Shown: in pieces, positions 54,066 to 64,000 of the stretch | Numbering within the stretch: the first letter of the stretch is position 1 | Layout of the letters: the number at the start of each line of letters is the position of its first letter | Source: Cricetomys ansorgei | Taxonomy: Eukaryota; Chordata; Mammalia; Rodentia; Nesomyidae | Length of the DNA stretch: 64,000 bases | Assembly: GCA_026225945.1 (NCBI GenBank) | Contig: JAMJFZ010000597.1 | Coordinates: 5,240,001 to 5,304,000 of the forward strand | Reading direction: 5' to 3' | Notes under the pieces: model-generated | Seen by the model: the letters and a program-made list of their open reading frames with translations, nothing else | Told to the model about the DNA's origin: nothing | Database searches by the model: none | Translations under genes and position numbers: made by a program

Positions 54066-54739
54066 GATTTGGCCAAAGTTACATGGAAAGACATACAAAA
54101 TTTCAGGCTCTTTCTTTGAACCACAATGCTGCCTGGTCTCCATCTGTAGAAATTCTAGAAGGTGGAAGCAGCCTATCATATCTCAATGCCCCAGGGTAGG
54201 TCAGTGTGCTGGCTTCCTTGTCTAGACAGAACAATTCTCTCTGTGTAACTTCATTTGGTCAGGTTCAAGGGCACAGACCCCAGGGTGGGGTCTTAGGGTA
54301 AACCCCTAATCCTGCCCATCAAAATGTGGGTCCATCCAGGGTCTGGATTCATTAAGAGAAAAACCTAAATGTCTTTTCCCATTTAGAGATTAGTTTCAAG
54401 AGGCCATTCTAACCAGAAACAACTAGAAGAGAAGACAGTGAGGCAGGAGAGAGGAGGAGCAGGGCTAATATCCATCAATGTGCAGGCACGTTCTTGTTGA
54501 TAACAGACACTCTACAATTGTGCCATTCCTCCAGGCCTCACAGTGACCACATGAAAGAGATTACTATCCCAAATCACCAAGGAAAGCCGTTGGACCTCCA
54601 TTAGAAAGGTGGCAGAATGTGTTTGCTACAAGCAAAAGACAAAACTCAGACTCTGAAAGTTGTCAAACTGTGTTAGCTGGACTGTCAGCTTGATGTAAGA
54701 CCCCACATTTGCCATTCACCTTTGTTGTTATAAATCTCT
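54066..54739. other. Unique sequence, no feature seen
   Basis: No definite repeat or gene recognised. Confidence 0.4.
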
Positions 54740-54967
54740 TCTTTCAAAGACTTATTTATTTTATCTCATGTGTATGTATGAGTGCCTGAGTGTTATGTAT
54801 GTGTACCATGTGCATGCAAGGGCTTCTGGAGGCGAAGAGTGGGCATAAGATCCCTCAACCTGGAGTTATAGGGAACTGTAAGATGTACAACATGTATGGT
54901 GGGAACTAAAGGTAGATCCTCTAAAAGGGCAGCATGGGCTCTTAACCACTGAGCCATCTCTCCAGTC
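54740..54967 (-). repeat. B2/B3-superfamily SINE, antisense
   Basis: 'AGACTTATTTATTTTATCTC', 'ATGTGTATGTATGAGTG', 'CATGTGCATGCAAGGGCTTC', 'TAAAAGGGCAGCATGGGCTC' and the closing 'TTAACCACTGAGCCATCTCT' (complement of the head). Full length. Confidence 0.88.
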
Positions 54968-55534
54968 TAACATTGGCGCTGGCCTCTACATGTACATGCA
55001 TATAACAAACATAGCAAGAGAGACATGCATGAAAAAAATGAGAAAATATAGCATGTCAGAGACACAGAGGCATATCAAGGGCCAGAGAAAACCTGACCTA
55101 GAAGGACCAACCAAGCCTCAAGACCAGGCTGTGACCTTTATCATGATCTTTCAAATTGTCCCCAAAGTGGGGACTTTTTTAAATGGCTCCCAAGGAAATG
55201 GTCTTCTGGTCAGCACTGCCTTGTGGTAAAGCAAAGACTGCAAGTAAATGGATGGAACTGAAAAGAGAACTCTGTGATGCATTCCAGAATGTGTCTGAAC
55301 TTGAGGCACATAATACCCTGAGCCATGGAATGAGGGATGAGGAGAAGGGCAGGCCAGCAGCCACCACTTCACAAGGGGCCTGGGAAGATGTGCCTGTTAG
55401 CCAGGAGACAGGAAGGAAACTCAGACTCCAAACACCAAAGGCTAACCAAGCCTTCCCCCTGCAACTGCTCCCCCAGAACATCCTTTCTGAGTGTGAGAAC
55501 ACTGACCCAGTGTTCAGCTTTCCTGCAGGGAGTA
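54968..55534. other. Unique sequence, overlapping chance frames
   Basis: Frames of 121 (plus, 55183-55548) and 107 codons (minus, 55179-55502) overlap on opposite strands. Neither resembles a protein family and neither has clear splice boundaries. Confidence 0.4.
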
Positions 55535-55680
55535 GGAACTTTAATTAAAAAGCAAATTGCAGATTGAGTGCACCTGGTAATGTGCAGTGGCCTCGAGCCA
55601 ATTAAGAAGGGGCTCCTCTTCGTCCTTTCCTTCTCCGGGATGGATTGATTGCTAAGCTTTTAAAGAAAGGAGAAAGGAAA
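55535..55680. promoter_or_regulatory. Possible conserved non-coding element
   Basis: Repeat-free and dense in AT-rich homeodomain-type motifs: TTTAATTAAAAAGC, GCAAATTGCA, CCAATTAAGAAG and TTGATTGCTAAGC. Inference only. Confidence 0.28.
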
Positions 55681-56304
55681 CTAGCAAAAAGCAACAAGGT
55701 GGCTTGGTAATAGAGCCCTCCCCCTGGAGTGGAGGTGAGGGATGTTGGAGTTGCATGTCGCAAGCAGGTGTGGCCTTCCTATGCGCAAGACAAACAGCCT
55801 TCCTGGAGGATTCCTGCAGCCCTCACAAGGCTGAAGGTTGAGGGAAGAAAGAAAAGTATGGCCCCAGAGAAGCTTCCCCCCAAGAAACCCTCTACAAACC
55901 CTTTATAATGCTTCCTACCTGCTTAGAACTTAGGGCTGTATCAGTAGCAAATAATCTGGGGCTTGAAATAACCCACCCAAAGGGATGGGTACATTGTATG
56001 CTCTCCAACCCCAGGTAGGAAAGAAAGGGGGATGGGTTGGGGAAGAAGCGGGAGGGAGGAAACAGACAAGACCACTTCTGGAGCTGTGTTCAACCATCAT
56101 GGCAGCCTGAGCTTCTTGGCCAACAGCATCCCAGCAGATATGCAGGGCTGAGTAGGAACTGGCTGTAGCAGACACAAACCCAGCAGGGAAAAGAGGGAGT
56201 CTGGGCACATTACTGGCCAAGTAATGACGATGGCAGAGAAAGCAGGGCACCCTGGCCCGCTCACAGCTGTCTTTGGTGAATGCTCAAGACCTAGCTGTCA
56301 CCGT
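55681..56304. other. Unique sequence, no feature seen
   Basis: No repeat or gene recognised. Confidence 0.4.
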
Positions 56305-56640
56305 ATATCTGTGTTAGTCCTTTTTGGTTACTGTAACAGACTACTTGAGGCTGCAGGACACTTATAAAGACAACTACTTAGATCATAGTTTTGATGGCTG
56401 AGTGGTTTAAAGAGGATGGCACTGCTCTGGTGAGGGCCCTGAGCTGTACTTCACATGTGTACAGCACATGACACTGTGGCAGGGTATATGCAAGCAGAGA
56501 AGATAAATGGCTAGACGGGAATCTTAAAGCACCCAGGGAGGGGCGGTAAGGACCTCCTCTCTCTAGGTGTCACCTCTTAAAGGTCTCAACACTATACAAC
56601 TACTGCCCTGACAGCCTGTCTTCCAGCACAAGAAAGCTTT
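56305..56640 (-). repeat. MaLR (MST/MLT-like) LTR, antisense
   Basis: 'GTGTTAGTCCTTTTTGGTTA', 'CTGTAACAGACTACTTGAGG', 'CTGCAGGACACTTATAAAGA', 'GCTCTGGTGAGGGCCCTGAG' and 'TGTCACCTCTTAAAGGTCTC' match the reverse complement of an MST-type LTR. Confidence 0.7.
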
Positions 56641-56755
56641 AGGGCACATTCAGAGGACAGCCAAACCAGGGCACCTTTTCTCCAAGTGTGACCAGGTTTA
56701 CAGACAACAAGCTACCAAGCAGGTTTGATGGCTCCCTCATCCCAAAGAATGTTTC

Positions 56756-57085
56756 CCAGGGGCTGAGATGATAGATAGACGGATCAGTCAGTGAAGTGCT
56801 TGCTATACAAGCATGAAGTTCTAAGTTCTGATCCCCACCCCACCCAAAAAAGGCTGAATCTGTAATCATACCGCTGGAGCAACAAATACAGATAGATTCC
56901 TGGAGCTCGCTGGCCAGATAGCCTAGCCAATAGGTGAGCTCCAGGCTCAGGGAGAGACTGTGTCTCAAAAATAATATAGAGGACAATAAAGGAAGACCCT
57001 CAGTGTCAAACCTCTGGCCTCTACAAGCATCCATGAATATTCACATGCCAACACAAACATATCCATACAACACACACACACACAT
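56756..57085 (+). repeat. RSINE1, sense, full length
   Basis: 'GGGGCTGAGATGATAGATAG', 'GAAGTGCTTGCTATACAAGC', 'ATGAAGTTCTAAGTTCTGAT', 'CCTGGAGCTCGCTGGCCAGA', 'TAGGTGAGCTCCAGGCTCAG', 'GGAGAGACTGTGTCTCAAAA', 'CTCTGGCCTCTACAAGC' and a CA tail. Head, body and tail are all present. Confidence 0.92.
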
Positions 57086-57379
57086 TTTCAAACTATAATA
57101 AAAATCAGTTTTCAAAGAATCATTCCCAAACTGGGTTGAGTCATGTGACGTCTGTCTAAATAAATGTGAAGGATGTGAATCTCAATAAGTTTAACAGACA
57201 GAGCAGAGCTTTCCTACATGAAGCAGGTTGAGTGTGTGCCTGTCTCCACCTCCCACCCATCAGGCCCTCATCTTGGGAGACTGCCAGGTGCCCCATGGAC
57301 ACAGGGCATGATCAGGAACCACACAGATGAGACCTCTGCGGCTGACACCCAGGGCTCCTGGGAGGAAGGACAGCTAGAA
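57086..57379. other. Unique sequence, no feature seen
   Basis: No repeat or gene recognised after the RSINE1 tail. Confidence 0.4.
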
Positions 57380-57480
57380 AGTACATGTGATTAAAATCAA
57401 TTGATGCTATGTCCTTTGTAAATAAACCACAAGCTCATTCTGACATGCTCAGAGGCCATGCCAGTAAATTATTATATAAA
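57380..57480. promoter_or_regulatory. Candidate regulatory element with overlapping FOX and RUNX motifs
   Basis: GTAAATAAAC (57418-57427, forkhead type) overlaps AACCACA (57425-57431, RUNX core). Upstream are ATTAAAATCAATTGATG and downstream AAATTATTATATAAAG. Non-repetitive. Inference from motif matches only. Confidence 0.3.
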
Positions 57481-58089
57481 GCAATGCACTAAGTCTGGGG
57501 TACCAAAGCTAGTCCACATTTTACCCTAGTCTCGGAGAGGACAGAATCCTGGGAGCACCGGGGGATGGGGTGTAGGCTTTAGCAGACTGGGTCTGAGCCA
57601 TGGTGAACTGGGTTGTGATTTGGAGGTCTCAGGTGGAAAGCAGCTTCACAGGCTCTGACAGCTCAACAAAAGATGCTCCCAGCCCTCCACACAGAGGGCT
57701 TACTATGGCCTTGAATGCAAGGTCAGATAGAGGCTGTGAAGACAGCAGAAAGTTCTGTCTTGCAGCTTTAGACCAAAAAAGGAAGTGAGCTAAAGATAGG
57801 ACAGACAGACAGCTGCCTCTGCACAACAGAGGTTTCTATGTAACAATCAGGGTAGCCTTGGCCTGGTTGTCAACTTTATCGTGTGGCCCAAACATGTCAC
57901 CATCTTTTAGGGACTACATTTTCTAGCCTGTTCCCAGATGCAAGCCTTCTGTGCAAGCACCAGCAGAGCCAGGGAAAATCACACGGGTTCTTGGTCCCTA
58001 AGACAGAGAACAGTGTCATCCTGTTCATCATCCCACCATGTCTTCCTGACCAAAGACTTTCATGGGATTATCCCCAAGATACAACCTTG
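57481..58089. other. Unique sequence, no feature seen
   Basis: No repeat or gene recognised. Confidence 0.4.
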
Positions 58090-58205
58090 GAATACCCCAG
58101 GCTTTCTCATGGCTCTGAGTCTCTGCTTCACTATTGCCTCTACTTGGAACCTCTCCCTTTACTGTTCTGCTGCTGAACTCACTTTCAAGTTCAAGTGTTT
58201 ACAGT
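58090..58205 (+). repeat. L2 LINE fossil, sense
   Basis: 'CCTCTACTTGGAACCTCTCC', 'CTTTACTGTTCTGCTGCTGA' and 'CTCACTTTCAAGTTCAAGTG' match the L2 'tctgcctggaacactcttcc...tcagctcaaatgt' region. Confidence 0.6.
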
Positions 58206-59454
58206 ACTATGTTCTGGTTGCTCAGCCATTGACCTATGTATAACTGAGGTCTCCCCACAAGAATAACAGTCAAGATACTTGACAGCCGGAATAAACAGGC
58301 TCCACCCAAGCAGAACGCCTGGCCAACAGGAACAGATGCCGGTACAGTTAGCCAAAATGCCACACAACAGTTCCAGTGACCATTGGCCTGCTTACACCTG
58401 CCATCACCACCACCACACAGATGCCCCAGCCTGGGCTGGGCAGAAATTAGGGTGCAGATGAACCATTCTACCTGCTCATAAGCATCCCCTGCCACAGGAC
58501 CAGGGGGTTGTTTCTACCCTGTCCTGGACAAGGCAACCAACCACCTTGTGAGTGCCATGTGACCTTTATCCTCCTCCAGTCCAGGACATCCTAGTGAAAT
58601 GAAGTCAAGCATCATTCTCCCAGCATCATCTGGAGCCTGTCTCTCTGAAAAGAAGGCAGTGTGTGTTGAGGACAATTTATGTTCTGTGCGTCTTTTGTCT
58701 CTTGCTCATGTCCCAAGAGAAGCAGGCTTGTTGTGTCCCAGCTGTGACAGCCAGAGGAGCCTCATCTGTCTGAGTTGATCAAAGACACAGGACAAAAGCA
58801 CCCTAAGGCTGATCAAGGGGCAAGGCTGGAGTGCTGGCTCTGGGAGAATTTAAGCACAGGGCAGAAGGGGAAGTCAAGGTGAGCAGCAGGAATCAGAAAT
58901 ACAAAACAACAACTCTGTTTCTAACTGAAGCCATGGGTTCATTTCCATTTGGGTTACAAGCAGTCCTTAACCAGAGCCAAAAGAGCTGGCTGAGAGTAAT
59001 CCCTGGGGGAAGCCAGGAAGCCAGGGCTTTTCTGCACCCCCTCACCTGAACTAGCTGCTGACAGATCTGCTATTTTGGATTTGAACATTGATCCAAGCAG
59101 GGAGACCAGGACAGAATGGTAAAACCCCATCTGACCTCCCAACCCAGGCCACTGCCTCTCCCAATCGTACGCCCTGCCCCCGCAGGCCTCATTTGCAGCA
59201 GTCACGCTCAGCAGGACTTTAAGGATGTGCCTGTAACTTTCCTTTGGGTTTTCAATCCTACCTGTCACCATGACCCTCCTGGCCAGGCTTCCAGAGGAAG
59301 CCAGAAATCTCTATCTAGGATCTACAAAGAATGCACCTGGCTTTCATGTTTGGTGTGAAAGATGCATCCAGACAGGCTGTCATTTTACCTGCTGGGAGCT
59401 TCTCCTCTTTGGGGCTGACTTTATTGTTGCACAGATAAACAGCCTCCACTCAAA
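58206..59454. other. Unique sequence, no feature seen
   Basis: About 1.2 kb without a definite feature. Frames near 100 codons have no domain resemblance. Confidence 0.4.
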
Positions 59455-59790
59455 GAGTATTTATTAAAGACCTGCCTGCCTGCGTCAGATGAGACACAGA
59501 GATAAACAAGACTAAGTCCCTGCCCTCATGAAATGTATAGTCTCCTGGTGGAGAAAGACAGCAAGGGAGCAGGCAGATCAAAGAGTCTCAGGTCATTATT
59601 GGTGCACCAAGGAAAATGATACAGAGGTACCCACAAAGGGTGGAATGGAGTGAGCTGGATGGTCAGAATGAAGTAAAGAACTGGACACTGCAGGCAGAGG
59701 AAGCATCAGGGCAAAGGTCTCGGGCAGAAGCAAAGCTGGTATGTTGGAGGGACAGCAGAAGGTCCGGGCCAGAGTGGAAAGAGGGAATTG
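59455..59790 (-). repeat. L2 3'-end LINE fossil, antisense, long copy
   Basis: 'AGTATTTATTAAAGACCTGC', 'GACACAGAGATAAACAAGAC', 'TAAGTCCCTGCCCTCATGAA', 'CACTGCAGGCAGAGGAAGC', 'ATCAGGGCAAAGGTCTCGGG', 'CAGAAGCAAAGCTGGTATGT' and 'TGGAGGGACAGCAGAAGGTC' follow antisense L2 in order across about 330 bp. Confidence 0.85.
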
Positions 59791-59798
59791 AGACAATT

Positions 59799-59822
59799 GG
59801 GGTGGGGGGCAGGGAGGCAGGG
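59799..59822 (+). other. G-quadruplex motif
   Basis: G4, T, G6, CA, G3, AGGCA, G3: four G3+ runs with short loops, at the inner end of the L2 relic. Confidence 0.65.
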
Positions 59823-60824
59823 AGACAGGCAGGGTCCAGATGGCATAGGGCATATATGGGGCTATGTGACTGTTCCTCATTAGCATTGCCCTTCCTGCGA
59901 AGGGGTCATGTGCCCATCTGTTGCCCTGTAGAGTCAAAGATATACAACGGGGGATCCACACCCCACTCCACCCCCACCCCATGGCAAGCTCGGGCCTGTA
60001 GGGTATAAATGGATCCAATGTGTCCCTCCATAAGGCAACACTGAGAGCTACCACGAGGCTCAGCTGTTGTTCTCTCATCTTTACCACTACATAGAATAAA
60101 AAGCCTTGGCCATCCTATTACTGCCCACCCCCACCCCAGGAAAGAAGTTCACGTGCTCTTTTGCAAAAATCTTGTACATTCCAGTCTTTTCTGAGAAGCT
60201 GCCCTCATAGACCACAGCCCTGCCTCCCATCCTGGGGGTTCCAGTCAGGAGACAAAATGCTGGTCCACCTCAGTTCCCCATTTCTCACAGAACCACAGAG
60301 AGATTCTGTCTCTCTGCATGAGACCTTCCCGATGTGAACTTGGTCCCAACCAATGCCAGCCTGTCTGATGTCCTTCTGTCCTCCTAAGCATCTCATGTGG
60401 TGCCTAATTAAAGTCATTGCTCAACTTGCAGATTTTGAATGAATGGAAAATGTGTACCAGAATCCATAAGTAAAGATACAGTCCAGAGGGCAAAAAGTGC
60501 TCTAGTTCTATTTCTGGTTGAAAAGCATGTAGATGGTAGGTTTAATCAATAAAGGAAAAATGTTGTCACTACTAAATTCTTCTCCACCTAGCACCAGCAA
60601 AGGACACATTTACATCTCATTCTCCACAGGCAGAACATCAAAAGATCAGATGTCCAAGGAGCTGTCACATTTAAATGTAGACCTTCTAAAGAGCACACAC
60701 CACCACCATGACACATCTTGAAGCCCTGCTCACCAAGGGACTGGGGAATGCTCAAGTCTACAGCTCCATTAGAAAAGCAAAAAGCAAACTACAGTCATGC
60801 AGACCCATCTCCAGCAAAGGTGGA
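59823..60824. other. Unique sequence, no feature seen
   Basis: About 1 kb without repeat or gene recognised. The minus-strand frame at 59596-60087 (163 codons) begins here and runs through the L2 relic. Confidence 0.4.
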
Positions 60825-61186
60825 ACACACACACACACAGACACACACACACACACACAGACACACACACACACATACACACACACAGACACACACACAC
60901 ACACAGACAGACACACACACACAGACACACACACACACACAGACACACACACACACAGACACACACACACAGACAGACACACACACACAGACACAGACAC
61001 ACACACACACAGACACACACACACAGACACACACATACACAGACACACACACACAGACAGACACACACACAGACACACACACAGACACACACACACAGAC
61101 ACACACACACACACACAGACACACACACACACACAGACACACACACACACACAGACACACACACACACAGACACACACACACACAG

Positions 61187-61220
<34 letters not shown>

Positions 61221-61230
61221 ACACACACAG

Positions 61231-61264
<34 letters not shown>

Positions 61265-61285
61265 ACACACACAGACACACACACA

Positions 61286-61328
<43 letters not shown>

Positions 61329-61343
61329 ACACACACACACACA

Positions 61344-61409
<66 letters not shown>
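60825..61409. repeat. Very long (CA)n array with regular GACA interruptions
   Basis: 585 bp composed almost only of CA dinucleotides, with GA replacing a CA at dozens of places (ACACAGACAC pattern) and two TA steps. The dinucleotide register is kept throughout. The last 75 or so bases are uninterrupted CA. The His/Thr and Cys/Val frames of 208-274 codons in several readings are translations of the repeat. Confidence 0.98.
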
Positions 61410-61412
<3 letters not shown>

Positions 61413-62644
61413 CCCAGGCACAGCCTTGATTTAAGAAGCATGTGATTCCCAAGGGCCCAGGTGACCCCCGTGAGGGAACCATGACTTTGAAAAGCTCTGC
61501 TCAGCCAGCTGACAGCACAAGCCACATCTGATGAAACAGAGAGGGGGATTCTTAGGAGAGCACCAGAACAAAGCGGCATCATGAGCCTAGCTGGCCAAAG
61601 GCAGCACTGAGCTTTGGAGAGTGTGTTCCGGCAGAAAAGACAATGGAGAGCAGTCAGGAGGGAGCAAAAAGAGGCAAGAGGAAAAGTAGTCCCTGGGATT
61701 CAAAGGAACTTCAGCCCAAATGGCAGATCCAGTGGGCCTAAAACAATAAAATCAAAGCAAGCCATCTGCCAATAGTTGGGGACAGGAAGTGCAAGGAGAG
61801 ACAGAACTGTGCCAAGGAAAGCCTGGAAGTTCTCTCCAGGAAGGGGAAGGAGGACACAAACTGGGGAGGGGGGAACAGCTGCGATGGTAGAGTCCAAGCA
61901 AAGAAAATCCATGTAAATAGGAACCCTGGGCCACCAGGTCCCAGCAGCCTGGAGGGTCCTGGGAGATGCCCCAGGGGACACTGAGCTCTGCTTTCAACAG
62001 CAAATAGTGGTCAGAGCAGGGGGAGGGTGTCTGAACATGTAGGTACTGTGGGCAAGCCTTCAGTAAAACCCCTCAAAAAGCCATTTGCCCCTTGAGGTTC
62101 CTGTGCGGTATGGGATACAAAGCCAAGCCCACAAACTACTGTGTGAGTTACTCCTGTTATCTCTGCCAAGCAAGCATGCGCACACGCCCAGACCCACACA
62201 GCATTCTTGTTTGCTTAAGTTCCTCAAGGGGGGCAGGGGGACATGTCTGACTGTTGAGTGTCAGCCTGTACTGGCCACTTTTTCGTGGAACTCTGCAGCA
62301 AAAGCATTCAAACCTGGGGATTAGGCGGCCTATTTCAAAGGTCTGTCACTTCAAAGCAAATAACTGATAATATTTTCCCTCAAAGACAAAAATTCAAGCA
62401 AAGGAAAAAAATTGAATTTTTCAAAACTTGCCCCACCACCATGAGGACCAGAGGATGTTGCCAGGCACCCAGCACTGTGGGTGGAGATGTTAGTGCAGAT
62501 CAATGTACTGAGACCGTCACACCCAGAAGGTCACTGGGGAACCTGTTTCCAAAGGAACAATGCATACAGCTTCAGAAATGTGTCTGGGTGAAAGACACAG
62601 AGTCAGAGGACAAAACAGGGCAGTGAACTTTAGAAGTTTGTCAT

Positions 62645-62646
<2 letters not shown>
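61410..62646. other. Unique sequence, no feature seen
   Basis: About 1.2 kb without a definite feature. A 122-codon plus-strand frame (62258-62626) has no domain resemblance. Confidence 0.4.

Positions 62647-62693
<47 letters not shown>
62647..62693. repeat. (TG)n microsatellite at SINE tail
   Basis: Pure TG of about 45 bp directly before an antisense SINE, so it is an expanded tail. Confidence 0.95.
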
Positions 62694-62695
<2 letters not shown>

Positions 62696-62848
62696 ATGCA
62701 CACTTGTGCAGGTGCCCTCAGAGGCCAGAAGAGGGCATCGAATTCCCTGAGCTGCCCAGTGTGGATGCTGGTAACTGGGGAACACAGAACTCAGGTCCTC
62801 TGCAAGAGTAGCAAGTTTTCTTAAACATCCAGCTATCTCTCCAGCCCC
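62694..62848 (-). repeat. B2/B3-superfamily SINE, antisense
   Basis: 'TGCAGGTGCCCTCAGAGGCC', 'AGAAGAGGGCATCGAATTCC', 'GAACACAGAACTCAGGTCCT', 'CTGCAAGAGTAGCAAG' and the closing 'CAGCTATCTCTCCAGCCCC'. Confidence 0.9.
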
Positions 62849-63199
62849 TGGGACTACTTAATTCTAATACAAGAGAGTGCAGATTATCCACTATATTACA
62901 TGGGTTCTATCACAACCAGCCCCTAAAGTACATGATTTGACTAGTTCAGGTGTCATATCAAATATCCAGTTATCTGAAGATGCTGTAAAACGCTTCTCCA
63001 CTCTGAGTTTCCATATCTTTGTGAAGAACATGATTCATATACTTTGACCTCAACAACACATTCTACATAGCACATCCAACTGAAGGCAGGGGAAGATACA
63101 ACATTCCAGCTATGTGCTGTCAAACCAGGCACCAAAGAATCTTATGAAAATATTATGTAATCTTGTTCTTCTCTATAAAATGTTTTTTTGTTTTGTTTT
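62849..63199. other. Unique sequence, no feature seen
   Basis: No repeat or gene recognised. Confidence 0.4.
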
Positions 63200-63525
63200 G
63201 AAAGCTGCCATAGATTGAACATCTGTGCCTCCTTCCCTCCCTCTTCCAAGTCCATATGCCCAACCTGAAACTCCTGATACTATGCAAGGTGGCAGAACCC
63301 TCATGAATGGGGTAATGTCCCTGCTGAGAATTCTTCCACTTTCGTCACCATGTGAGGACACACTAGGAAGACACCTGTTCATGACCCAGGATGTGGGTCA
63401 TCACTAGACCCTAAGTCAGCACCTTGACTTTGGACTTTCAGCCTCAGAACTGAGCAATAAGCTTGTGTTGTTTGTACGACACTGTCTTAATGGCATTTGG
63501 TCATAGCAGCTCAAACAGACCAGAA
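63200..63525 (+). repeat. MaLR (MST-like) LTR, sense
   Basis: 'CCATAGATTGAACATCTGTG', 'GAACCCTCATGAATGGGGTA', 'GTCACCATGTGAGGACACAC', 'TAGGAAGACACCTGTTCATG', 'GCACCTTGACTTTGGACTTT', 'CAGCCTCAGAACTGAGCAAT' and 'CATAGCAGCTCAAACAGACC' keep MST order to the 3' end. Confidence 0.85.
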
Positions 63526-63699
63526 TTCTGTAACCTCCTGTGCATTAAACAGTCTTACTTGTGTTGACTTAGTTGGGCAAATTATGGCCCATTCTTAAAT
63601 AAAATAATAAGTAACTGTTCTGAAACATTTTCAACTTAAATTTCTATTCTGGCAAATACTTATAGGGCCTATATTTTAAAAAGAATATCCGTTATTATT
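63526..63699. other. Unique AT-rich sequence
   Basis: AT-rich with TAAATAAAATAATAAG; no family recognised. Confidence 0.4.
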
Positions 63700-63885
63700 A
63701 TTGTGTTTGTGTGAGTATGGGTTGTGGGGGGGGCACAGAGACATGTCATGGCGTGTATAGGACGTCAGAGGACAGCTCTATGGAGTTGGTTCTCTCCTGC
63801 TACCTTTGCACGGGTTCTGGTGATCAAACGCAGGTCTCTAAGCTTGCGGAGCAAGTGCCTTTATCCTCTCGGCAGCTTGTTGTTC
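63700..63885 (-). repeat. B2/B3-superfamily SINE, antisense
   Basis: 'GTATAGGACGTCAGAGGACA', 'GCTCTATGGAGTTGGTTCTC', 'CACGGGTTCTGGTGATCAAA', 'CGCAGGTCTCTAAGCTTGCG' and 'GCAAGTGCCTTTATCC'. Same type as the copy at 20957-21128; subfamily uncertain. Confidence 0.7.
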
Positions 63886-64000
63886 CATAACCTACATTAG
63901 AAAAAAGTCTTCCTTTAGGCTACTGTTAATTTTTAAGAGCATAAAATGCTCCTGGAATCAAACAGCTTGAGAAAAAGCTTAAGCTATGGTTGAATGATTG

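Noticed and set aside
59596..60087. 163-codon minus-strand frame
   Set aside because: It runs through an antisense L2 relic and a G-rich tract; no domain or conserved motif is visible.
60708..61582. Open frames of 208-274 codons rich in His/Thr or Cys/Val
   Set aside because: They are translations of the CA/GACA array in several frames at once. The register has no stop codons by composition.

Overview
The window looks like a euchromatic, largely non-coding piece of a muroid rodent genome (mouse, rat or a close relative). The reasons are the repeats. There are B1, B2/B3, B4 and RSINE1 SINEs, rodent-type MaLR LTRs and a rodent-type L1 3' end, over a background of old mammalian MIR and L2 fossils and many long (CA)n/(TG)n arrays. 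I cannot separate mouse from rat by eye. No bacterial, phage, CRISPR or plasmid feature is present.

I found no protein-coding exon, tRNA, rRNA or known ncRNA gene that I can defend. The open reading frames are short. The longest encode low-complexity peptides from simple repeats (His/Thr and Cys/Val from the CA array at 60.8-61.4 kb, poly-Lys/Glu/Ser/Leu from the GAA array at 6.2-6.5 kb), or run through SINEs and LTRs. The window is most simply an intergenic stretch or the inside of a long intron. Small exons with ordinary splice sites cannot be excluded without alignment.

Layout: 0-10 kb holds degenerate CA repeats, MIRs, an antisense RSINE1, a B2/B3 pair and a large GAA polypurine array. 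10-16 kb is mostly unique, with MIR and L2 relics. 16-19 kb has two neighbouring antisense MaLR LTRs, a B4, an antisense B1 and a CA array abutting a G-rich tract. 19-27 kb is MIR/L2-rich with two minisatellite-like stretches. 26.6-30.4 kb is a cluster of RSINE1s with TG tails, a Tigger-like fossil, an MLT1-like LTR and an L1 3' end. 30-36 kb is mostly unique, then an LTR pair, a B4 and a CpG-retaining segment that may be a conserved non-coding element. 36-48 kb has MIRs, nested transposon insertions and a strong G-quadruplex motif. 48.7-49.2 kb holds an apparently perfect 238-bp tandem duplication inside an LTR. 51-57 kb carries LTR, L2/MIR and SINE relics and two regulatory-looking segments. 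59-62 kb has a long L2 relic and a 585-bp CA/GACA array. 62-64 kb ends with SINEs and an MST-like LTR.

The most notable items are the 238-bp duplication, the 585-bp CA/GACA array, the 30-unit GAA tract with its 9-bp and 36-bp higher-order repeats, the G-quadruplex motif near 45.45 kb, the nested insertions at 43.97-44.34 and 45.56-46.18 kb, and the possible conserved elements near 36.0, 55.6 and 57.4 kb. I did not find a new multi-gene system. Repeat names come from recognising consensus sequence by eye, so subfamily names and edges are approximate.
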